The notes under the pieces are model-generated. The model saw only the letters and a list, made by a program, of their open reading frames with translations, had not been told where the DNA came from and did not search any database. From Caenorhabditis elegans (lineage: Eukaryota > Nematoda > Chromadorea > Rhabditida > Rhabditidae): 64,000 nucleotides of DNA. Positions 40,580 through 50,502 of the stretch are shown piece by piece. The stretch spans positions 7,440,001 to 7,504,000 of the forward strand of contig NC_003284.9 in the NCBI RefSeq assembly GCF_000002985.6, read 5' to 3'. Position 1 is the first letter of the stretch. Each line of letters begins with the position of its first letter. The translations under genes were made by a program, and so were the position numbers.

Positions 40580-41470
40580 TTGTCGAATTACAAACGTATT
40601 GTTATTTCCCAAATCATTTGTAAAAACTATCAATCCCATTCACTATCTCTTTCATAACATTTCCTGGTCTAGCATTCATGGTGCAAAGTTTTTCAATTTT
40701 GCTTTTTTACCTTATTTACCCTATTTACCACTTTTACCCTATTTTCACTTGTTCTCGTTCCCGTTGTCTCTATCAAAAATTCCCAACCTCTCTCACCGAA
40801 TCCCTGTCTACCAAACTTGAATGTTCCGGATGTATAGTATCATTGTAGGCCTAATTGATTGTATATTTTGATTATGATATGTCTCAAAGTTAAGCCATCC
40901 ACAGCTAGTCTTCTCGTCAGAGATTACTGTGGACATTAAAATTGTGATTCAAATTGTTCAACGGATATTGTTGTAATCTTATATATTTAAATACAGTCTA
41001 TGGACCGTTCGTTTTTTTACAAGTTTTGAACGAAGCGTTACAGAAAGAAGTAATCAAATTCCAGATCTGTAGAAACTAGCGAGTTAACAGGTAATCGGAA
41101 CTATGGTGTCTTGAACAATATTTGAAAGTATTCGAAATAGTGTACATATTTTGTGAAACTAAATACTATCAAACGATATCCTACTCAACTCTGAAATGTT
41201 CATACAGTGTATTAACACCTGCGCGACAACGCTTCACCTCTCTCATTTAAATGAATCCAAATGATTAGTCGCTGGAGATTATTAGGATATGCTACTAACG
41301 GAGCTTTTAAATAATGGCGGGTTCTCCCTACCCGCGTCACCATAGAAACCGAGCGGACTCGTGCCGGCTGGTGTTCTCCCTTCGTCCGCCTTCCGCGACT
41401 CAACTCATTTCCGTGTCTCCTCTAATATTTTCCAACGACCACATCTATATCTATTGCTTATCTCCAATAA
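40580..41470. other. mek-1 3' flank and promoter of the coiled-coil gene
   Basis: A possible mek-1 poly(A) signal ATTAAA is at 40935-40940. From about 41300 the DNA becomes GC-richer and contains the X-box at 41336-41349. No additional gene is seen. Confidence 0.55.
41336..41349. promoter_or_regulatory. X-box (RFX/DAF-19 site) upstream of the coiled-coil gene
   Basis: GTCACCATAGAAAC matches the worm X-box consensus RTHNYYWTRRNRAC at all 14 positions. It lies 122 bp before the ATG at 41471, within the range typical of DAF-19-regulated ciliary genes (roughly 60-250 bp). It is the only full match I noticed near a gene start in this window. Confidence 0.6.
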
Positions 41471-44400
41471 ATGTCGTTGGCAATTAAAGGTAGGTATTTT
41501 TATAGGTATTGTTTATTTGGTAGTTTAAGCAATTTCAGGAAAAGCGGCTCATATTGTTCCAAGACAAAGGCAGAGCCAAGGAAGTCACGGAAAAGCTGAT
41601 CATAGTTCAAGGAAGCAATCTGTGTTGGTTTTTCATTTCGAGGAAAAGGAGCTCCAGAAATAATTCATTAGACTTTTGCAGCGATTCCGCGTACCACAAT
41701 TCTAATGAGATTTCCAATCTTACTGACCAATACGCACAAAGCCTCCAACAACAAATACAACTTTTGCAGATTGAAAATGCATTTTTGTAAGTGAAGATGA
41801 AAAGGAAAAATATTATTTTGAGTTTCAGAAAAGAACAGCAAGTAAAAAGAGAAGAAAATGAACAAGAGAGAATAAGAAATATCGAAATGGAGGAGCAATA
41901 CAGAGCCGATAAGTTCCGGCAAGAGCAACAAGCTAAAGAGTTTGAAGATCTTCAACACAGAAGAGAATCGGTTTCTCAGATAAACCAGTCTAGGCGTGGG
42001 ACGACTACTCAAATTTTGGCCAGAGGAAATGAAGTTTAAATTTAAGCTTTAAAAAAAATCACATTAAAATTGTTCAGGTTTCAATAAATGGGGAAACTTG
42101 GTGCCAACTTCCACCTCACCACCCACCGATTCCAGCTATTATTAGCGATCGATCTCAGTATTCACAACGAATTGGGAGAGACAGGGTAAGTAGACTAATT
42201 ATTGGGTTCTGTTCAAAAACAAAATTGATAAAGTGCAAAAATAGGCGCTGAGGGTAATCTTCTGTTTGAAAAATAGTAGTATACATAATTGAGGTTTAGG
42301 TGAGTTAGTATAAATTTCGAATGAGTGTAACTTTGAAACTAAACACAACTAGTTTCAAAAACTATAACTACCAAATCGCAGACCTGTAATTTAACTTATT
42401 AGTTTAATCTCTATCAAAAAATTACTCCAACATTATTTTGACAAAAGATATTACTGTCTAAAACTTCTGAGTGAAATTTTGGCGGTTTGAACCATTTGAA
42501 CTTTTAAAGATATTAACTTATCAAACTTTTCCGACAGCACGGACAATGAGGCAAGGTTTAATTTCAAACTCTGCACACTGTTTTAAACGTGCATGTAGGG
42601 CTGAAACACCAAACTTCTGAATTGCTAAGTATAATTTTTCTTGTTTTCATTCCATGTTCCACATTTTTCTGAGGTTCGGAACAACCGGTGACAAGTTATT
42701 CAATCAATCCAAAGTATGGAATTCATTTAAGCAGTATTGAAAACACGTTTCCAACATTGGAAAAACAGGTTTTGGATTGTTTCAAATTTGAGAAAAGCAG
42801 GACGCCGGACGTCAAGCTCAAACCGGGGTGTCAGCTCGACCTACAGTCAAAATACGTTTCTCAAAAAAATTTTTAAAAATAAATTTAAATAAATTATGGT
42901 TTTGATCGTACTTGAGGCATATGTTTTTGAATTGAAAATTAGCATTCTGAACATTGTTGCAATACGTTAGCCCGAAATCTCCTTGAACCGAAATCTCCTT
43001 GGCTCAAATAAAACTGAAATCGAAAATAAAGTTTTGCATGTAAATACATTTTCAGAGTGCCTACGACTATTACCATCGAGATCGACGCGAATATAGTGTA
43101 CCCTGCTTTCCTCGTTCTCGCCAACCTAGTTCAATGAGGTATGTCATAGATTAATTTGTAGAAAGCATATGTTTCCGTGTTTAGAGAGCGTTCATTCGTT
43201 ATGAACCAGACCTTTGAACGCGAGGAGTCCATGATGCAAGATTTGGAAGATGCAATCGAAGTAAGTGTGAGAGAAAAACAACGCATGAATACAATCAACG
43301 TTTCAGAAGAACAGTCAACTTGAAAAAGATATTGTTGCCACAAGGGAAAGGGAATTGGATAATGAAAAAGTGATCAACTCATTGTCAACTAGGATAAAAC
43401 TTATTGAGATTGAGAAAAAAGAGGAAATTGGTATCTTGCACACCTTGATATTACAACGGGAGAATATAATTACCACATTATAGAATCGATGGTGAGCGAA
43501 AAGAAGAGTCTTCTTGAAGAGCTTTTGCACATGCAAAAAAGAATTGATGAGCTTGCACCAGCTTGCGCTGAGAAGGAACTGAAAATTGTGGCAAAGGACA
43601 ATGAGAAGCTTGATCTTTCGAAAAAGCTTCGACTTGCTAATAGTGATATTTCTCATCTCCAGGTAATTCAGCTTGTTTCATGAGTCCTATAACTGTAAAA
43701 GCAACAAATATGTTTTCAGACTTCAATGATGCATCTCAGAGATGAAGTGTCATCAAAAGACAATGAGTTAAAATCAATGAATGATGACATTCTCTACCTG
43801 AAGAGCCAGCTTTTGATAGTCGAAAGTGAATCAAGAGAATTGAAAGCGAAAGATTTGGAAAATCAGGTTTGTGTTTTTGAATGAATTCATAAAAATTAAA
43901 TAGAACTTGGCTGTATCAATTTTAGAATGACTATACCGATATTTTTCAACTAGTCACAAATATAAATATGAATTATTCATATTACTTTCTAACCATGTAT
44001 ACATGTTCAAATATTAAAAAATGTCATTTTTATGTGATGCCTAAGATATAATAAAAACTTAAGAAAAATGTATTCATTTTGCTTTTGTGATTGATTCTAT
44101 GTATGCGTTTGTATACCAACAACTCAATAATAAACTTTTTTGCAGATTTATTTGTTTTATAACCACTTCGATAATTTCATCATTTTCAGGAAAGGATTCA
44201 TGCATATATTCAACAAACAAGAGAATACGAACTCACACAAATCAACGATAAAAAGCTCATCGATAAAGTATGCGAATAAACCTCTAAAACAACTCACACG
44301 CGTAATCGTTTTTCAGGTGATTGAAGAGAACTCAAGTTTGATCAAAGAAAATGCGAAAGTATCAACTAAGCTCAGCCGCCTTGAAAGTGTTGATTATACG

Positions 44401-45038
44401 TATAAGCAAAGAGAGCTGAAGGAAGCTCAAAATAACAGCGATTTGGTATTGGAACTAAAAGCAGCTCTGCAACAAGAGAAGAGTTCTTCTCATGGAATGC
44501 TAAACAAAATTGAAATTATGAGGCAAAGGTGTGAAGACTTGGAAAAATCGGTAATCCTAAACTGTCGATATTAATTTCGAATTTTAAATTTATAGATTTT
44601 GGATCGTGATAAAAGTGAAGATGAGAACATTATGGAAAGAAGTCGAGTTGAAAAGGAGCTCAACGCACTTCATGCTCTTTCCAAATCTTTGTCATCGGAG
44701 AATAAAATTCTACGTGAAGAGAAATTAATCAATGAAGAAATTATTGATGAACTGAAAGGGAAAGTTAGTCTTATAATATGAAAGATTGAGAAAAATTTAA
44801 AATATCACTTAAGATTCGTGCATTGGAAATGAGCATCCGGTCAACGCAAGGTATCTATCAGGAGAAGGAACGACAATGTGCCGCCAAAATTCAAGAACTT
44901 GAAGATGACGCGTCAAAAAAGCATCAAAAGTATTTAGAGTTTGAAGAAATCTCAAAGACACTTCATCAAATCACCGCCTTGCTGCCTTCGAAAACATCCG
45001 GCATGACTCATATTTTGCCAAAAGATTGCTCAAATTAA
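41471..45038 (+). CDS. Unnamed long coiled-coil protein, candidate ciliary/centrosomal
   Basis: I do not recognise a named family. Fourteen exons in frame: 41471-41489, 41539-41623, 41682-41786, 41829-42033, 42078-42185, 43056-43138, 43185-43260, 43307-43430, 43484-43662, 43720-43866, 44190-44267, 44317-44550, 44596-44763, 44814-45038, giving 611 residues. A basic/polar N-terminus precedes a first coiled coil (about residues 50-120, NLTDQYAQSLQQQIQLLQIE). Then comes a non-helical linker with Pro, Tyr and Arg (about 140-210), and a long Glu/Lys/Leu heptad region from about 215 to 590. There are no membrane segments or enzyme motifs. The exact X-box upstream suggests expression in ciliated neurons. 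The exon 2 donor (GTTGGT at 41624) and the 53-bp intron at 43431-43483 are the least certain splices. Confidence 0.8.
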
Positions 45039-45180
45039 AATGCATTAAACCTTTTCCGTAAAAGCCCAGTGAAACATTTTATTTGCTGCCATCAAATCTT
45101 TTGATCTATTTCAATATCTTTTTGTTATTGTAAATATTTGTTTTTAATTCAAAAATGTTTATTTTAATATGTATAGTTTA

Positions 45181-45186
45181 AATAAA
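45181..45186 (+). terminator. Poly(A) signal of the coiled-coil gene
   Basis: AATAAA 143 bases after the stop codon in a T-rich 3' UTR, the first canonical signal downstream. Confidence 0.6.
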
Positions 45187-46171
45187 GTATAATATTTGAG
45201 TATTAACAGAAAACAGCTGTATTTTCTTTGTTGTTTTTCGTTGATGAGAAAAAACATAAGACAAATGATTTTCTTCTGAAAAGATTTTAAAAAATAGTCG
45301 AAATGTTAAGAAATTTTCCGAAATATCAGCGAAACGGAATACCGATACCATTGATTATGTTTATAGTAATTAAAATAAATATTTTCTTTACATAAGTGTC
45401 TTTCGTGAAATATAAATGTTAAATTTTGCCTAATTTTGATCTATTTTGACAACACTTCTGAAAAAGTTTTTTTTTAATTTTTAGGTCAGAAATAATATGA
45501 AAAACTTTTATTGAGAGAAATATTGAAGTACTGTTATTTAATTGTTGATTAAAAAAATAAACTGCAGAAAATGCTAGTGAATCTGGAAATAGGTCAAATT
45601 TTTAGAAAATATGGCAGTTAGTTTATCAAAACTTTGACTGCAATTTTTCAAAAATTTTTAACTTTTTAGTTTGTATCTATTTTGGTTTTTTGAATTCAAC
45701 TTTTTTCAAAAATAATTGGACTTTGACTACAGTACGCACTTTTTTATTTCTCCGTCTTGTGGATGTTTTCATCTCTGGTTCTCGGGTCAATTTTTTCATT
45801 AAACAATTTTCACCACTATCTTTTTGTAATTTATCTACTACGGCGATCATTATGTGCAATCAGATCGCAGCTGCCTCTATCGTCCGCGTCACCCACAAAT
45901 ACGAAGAGACTGGACAACGCTAGCCGCATTCTTCTTTGGTGAGAGATTTAGACACAATTCGGGGCCGAACCAGCGAGCGCTAGTTCGGCCATTTCGGCCA
46001 CGCCGAAACCAAGCGAAGACGACTCGCACGCTCTCATCTCTTCCTCTTCCCGTCACCTCGTTTTCCATTCATAGTCTACTCGTGTCGTTATTGGGACGCT
46101 TCTAGAATATTTGAGCGGATCGACAACAACGTTTCAACACTTGTCCTTCTTTCCAAGGACCACCAACGCCC
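45187..46171. other. Intergenic, promoter of gly-12
   Basis: AT-rich until about 45840, then a GC-richer patch of about 250 bp running up to the gly-12 ATG. It contains an 8-bp perfect stem GGCCGAAC/GTTCGGCC at 45963-45990. No gene is recognised. Confidence 0.5.
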
Positions 46172-48775
46172 ATGAAACGGGTGCTCCGTCGCTCGGCATC
46201 AAAACACGCGAGCACACTGTTTAAAATTATCTGTATTCTTGTATTATGCTCTTTTATTATTTACCTGAAGTCTGAAGACCATGATTTGCAAAAAGTAACT
46301 AGTTTTATCGGGTTGTCAAATGTAATTTTAAATTTGGTGCATTCAGAATACTGCTATTCACGCTCCACGGTCCAATTCGCGGGAAGATGAGGATGATATT
46401 TTAATACCGGTAATATATTTGAGAATTTATTTTTTCACTGTTTTGCTTAATTTAAAAACTAATGAAAATAATTTCCAGGCTGATAATAAAGATCAACAAT
46501 TTGTTGCAGCTGTACTTGTTTTTTGCGCAACCAGGCCCGATGCTCTTCGGAATCATTTATCACAAATTTTAGCGTGAGTTCCTCGTTCTCAAATTGAACA
46601 CATTTATTACGTTTTCTATTACAGCCAACGCCCTTCACACTTTCAATACCACATCATTGTTAGTCAAGATGGCAATAAGACCGCCGTCACACAAGTCGCA
46701 CAAAAGTTTGTCAAAGACTACAAAAACGTGTCACATATACAAGTAAGTTTCCATATTATATTACTCTCCACACCAGCTCATATGTTCTCAGCATGAGAAG
46801 ACGGAAATCAAAAAGCGGAACAACTACCCAGCCATCTCGGCACATTACAAATGGGCCTTGGACAAAGCCTTCAAAGGCTTCCGTTATGATCATGTCATTG
46901 TGACTGAAGGTAAGTGAGCTATAGCTGACAGCTATATCATTCTAATAGTAAGAAAACAACTCATGTTTTCAGACGACCTTGACATAGGTAACGATTTCTT
47001 TTCCTACTTCCGATGGGGAAAACAAGTTCTCAACTCTGATGACACTATTTGGTAGGTATTTGTCTGCAATGAAATTCAGATGTTAGTAATTTTAGGAATT
47101 CAGGTTTTCTACCATTAAAGATGCTTCACGTTTTAATTAAACTTTAATTTTAGAAAGAAATGCATGGGCAAATGCATTTAAAGATAACTCTTACATATGC
47201 AATCTTATTTTTTATTCGTAGATCACATATATCGTGGACAATACGATAACATAAAAAACCTCAAAGCTTAAAATAGAAAATGAAAAAAAAAGGAAATTTA
47301 CTTTCCGTATTAATTGCAAGTAATGAGATATAGTAAAAAGGGAAGCTACAGAAGTTGCACAAACGGATATGTATAAAAACTCGTGGTCACAATAATGCAA
47401 AGGAATTAAAATGTAAATAGAAAAATCACTTGCGTTTGTTCCTGATTAACTTATGCAAATTTTTCAAAGAACGGAATACCTTATCTATAAATTAACATTT
47501 TTAAATGTTGTTTTTTATTTCCCTCCCTCCCTTGGTTAACTTCTAAACGGGTTTCACAAATTTTAGTATAAATATCAGACGAATAATTAGAATAACTATC
47601 ATCATTTCAATGGGTTCTGTTTTTAGGTGTGTATCTGCGTGGAATGACAATGGAGGAGGACCACTTATAGATTCGACGCGAGGCGATTTAATTTGGAGGA
47701 CGGACTTCTTTCCGGGATTAGGATGGATGCTCACAAAAAAACTCTGGAACGAACTTTCGCCCGGATTTCCTGTTGCGTATTGGGATGACTGGATGCGAAA
47801 GCCGGAAGTGCGGAAGAGCAGGTCATGTATCCGTCCGGAAATCAGTAGAACGTCGCATAACATGAAGTTAGCTGGAAAAGGGTCTAGTGGGTAAGGATTG
47901 TTCTTATAACGACTCGTTTAAAAATGCCTAGTCTTTTTTTGTTGAAAACTGGTCAACTTTTCATCAACAAGTGATTATTTGTATATTCTAACATGACTAA
48001 AAACCAATTTTCTGTAAAAATGAAACATACGTGAAAGTGCATTGATAATTTTCAGAGGTATGTTCAAAGACTATCTCAGCAAAATTAGCGCATCCAGCGC
48101 AAACATTGACTTCTCTCTTCTCCCTGTCACCCTCGTCCAAAAATCAATCTACGACAAGCGCCTTATAGAACAAATTGAGGTAGGATTAAATTTCCATGAG
48201 AAATTTGATAATTGTAGCTTTGTTCAGAATGCACGACCCATAGACCTGCAGAACACTACTGGGATGGAGAAAACCTACAATTACAAGTGAGTATTAGATT
48301 TATTGCATATAATTCAATTTTTGTAGAATTGTGTACAAGAACATTCGAGACTGGCATAGGCTGGCCGCCCATTTCAAATTGATGACAGACATTCGAGTAG
48401 GTTAACATTTGGTATATTGAATTTAAGTATCACATTAAGGGAGGAATGCAGCGAACAGCATACTATGGAGTTGTCACTTTGATGTTCCAGAATTGCAGAG
48501 TGTTTTTGGTACCTGAATCAACGTACCGAAATCCATCACAACTTACTAGTTACGTCTACGATTCAGAATGGGACAAACAAAACCGATTTATTGAATTTGA
48601 AGCATATTACTGCAAAACTAAAAAGTAATAGTCTAAACTGATAAAATACAAGTTTTTGTAATTTTTCAGATATGCTGGAAAATGCGACCCACACAGTCCC
48701 GAGATGATTGCCTTTTTCAAAAAGAAAGGATGGAAGAAACGATTGGATGATTGGGGCGAGATGCTAGTTGTTTAG
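46172..48775 (+). CDS. gly-12: GLY-12, alpha-1,3-mannosyl-glycoprotein beta-1,2-GlcNAc transferase I (GnT I)
   Basis: Golgi type II enzyme that adds the first GlcNAc to Man5 N-glycans, opening hybrid and complex branching. Twelve exons: 46172-46294, 46347-46409, 46479-46573, 46625-46742, 46792-46909, 46973-47051, 47627-47890, 48056-48179, 48228-48286, 48327-48396, 48440-48624, 48670-48775, for 467 residues. A signal anchor lies at about 17-31 (LFKIICILVLCSFII), then a stem, then the GT13 domain: IIVSQDGNKTAVTQVAQ, the metal/UDP motif EDD at 172-174, CVSAWNDNG, RTDFFPGLGWML and YWDDWMR. Each has a direct counterpart in human MGAT1. The exon 11 acceptor (ATTAAG) is weak, but the frame supports it. 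C. elegans has three GnT I genes; the neighbourhood with uggt-1 identifies this one as gly-12. Confidence 0.95.
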
Positions 48776-48917
48776 TGAACAAGACGAGGTATACATAAGG
48801 GGGTGTTGACAAATTTATTCTGGTGATTCATGTTGTGGTCAAGACTCTGGTGAGAAATAGAAAATCAAACATAACCACAAGTTCTCGTTCTCTTACTCGC
48901 TTCGTGAATCTTCAATT

Positions 48918-50502
48918 ATGAATAATTTCTTAATTTTTCATCTAATATTGTTGTCTTTATTTACTTTCACTTACGGATATACTAACTGTATTAACTCGTT
49001 TAATGGGCGGTCTTATGGGACAGTTCAATGTGCAAATAACTATTGCAAAAAGTACACTGGAAGTAGTGGAATTGTTAGTAATTTTGAAAATTTTCAAAGA
49101 ACCTGAAAATTCATAAGATTCATGGCCTAAAAATATCTCAAAAACCAAATACATATTAGACTTTTCACATATTTTACAAAATGGGTATTTCAAATTTTAA
49201 GTAAATGGGGTTAAATAGAGATGAAACCTCTAATTTTCCCTCATATCAAAATCCAATTTCTATTTATTTAACTATTTATTTATTCAAAATGTGCAAACTC
49301 CGACCAAAATCATAAACTTTGCTAATGTTTTTGTCTTACAGCAGCTGGAATACAACGTTTCTTGAATTATGATATTCTATTGCCTATTATGGTTACTTGA
49401 GATTCTAGCAAGAATGAGCTTAATTTTTCAATATTTTAAATTGCCATAAAATAGGTTTTTTTGAAAGTTTTCTAGAGGCTCATTCGAAAATCCTTTTTTT
49501 GACTACATTTTGAGTCTAAACGTTTAAGATACCCAAAACCATTAGTTATTCTTTAAAGGAGATTTTTTGCTTAAAAAAAAGGTGAAACATTTTTGAAAAA
49601 TTTTATCATTAGATTCAGTTTTTTGTCCAACTAGTGTATCAATGAAAATCCACGAAAAGTAATAATTTTTTCAGGTACAACTGTCCTGTGACGATACGGG
49701 TGATTGTAAGCGTTCTTTCGAAAGAACATTTGTCGGACCTGTTCAGGTTAGTTTTACATAGAATTTATTACAGGGTGGACCATAATTATGCGCACTCGTT
49801 TCTAGCCTATTTACTGTCTTTTTCGCGACCGCCACGTCATGTCTCAAATTTTTTATTTTATTTTTGTTGCCCTGGTCTTCCGTTTGACATAAAATTTTGT
49901 ATGCTTATCAACTAGATGCACTCTCCACAACCACGACAATCTGAAGCACCCCTCTGCCAAAGTGGTCTTTTGGCGGAGAACCTGTACCACCGTCCAAAAT
50001 TCCAAAAATGTTTGTTGTTTAGCATTAGTATAAAGTTAAAGTAACTGAGAACCATTTCCGTATGTTTTGAATCAGAAAAAAACGGTTATGCGCCAACACT
50101 GATGGATTTCAAGATTCTTTGAGATCTTCGATACTTCCACCTGAAGCGTCTAGCTCTTGAAACTGTGTCAGAGATTTCGAAAATGGTATCTTATTCAGTT
50201 TTTCTCGGAGAACAAAACCTATATGATTATTTGTTTAATGTGTTTTTCGTTTTGGTTTTATGACGCTTCAAAGTAGTGCGCATAATTATGGTCCACCCTG
50301 TACAATTTTTATCTAAAATTTTCAGTTATATGCGTGCATGTCAGATCAATCAACTCGTCAAACTTGCTGCTGTAACTATGATTTTTGCAACGGTTCTTCA
50401 AATAACAATAGTATTTATTTAATTATTATGCTGGCTGTCATTATAATTTATTCATTCCAATGCTCTCTTCAGTTTCCAACTTTTGGGATTCTTTCCGTTT
50501 AG
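48918..50502 (+). CDS. Ly6/three-finger-domain membrane protein
   Basis: Small secreted or surface protein of unknown function. Three exons in frame: 48918-49073, 49675-49746, 50326-50502, for 134 residues. Signal peptide at 1-20 (MNNFLIFHLILLSLFTFTYG), then a roughly 80-residue ectodomain with ten cysteines ending TCCCNYDFCN, the closing signature of Ly6/uPAR three-finger folds. A hydrophobic stretch IYLIIMLAVIIIYSF and a short tail follow, so it is single-pass or processed for a GPI anchor. Intron 2 contains a 530-bp transposon-like element. The ATG is only 142 bp from the gly-12 stop on the same strand, and the last 62 bases overlap the coding end of the sugar transporter on the other strand. 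Exon 1's donor (GTTAGT) could be shifted by a few codons. Confidence 0.75.
49771..50300. mobile_element. 530-bp MITE with 26-bp perfect terminal repeats, TA target
   Basis: The ends are exact inverted copies beginning CAGGGTGGACCATAATTATG, extending to 26 bp, each flanked by TA (49769-49770 and 50301-50302). TA duplication and CAG-type ends place it in the Tc1/mariner superfamily, non-autonomous. Internal frames such as 49688-49915 are element and intron sequence. Confidence 0.85.
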
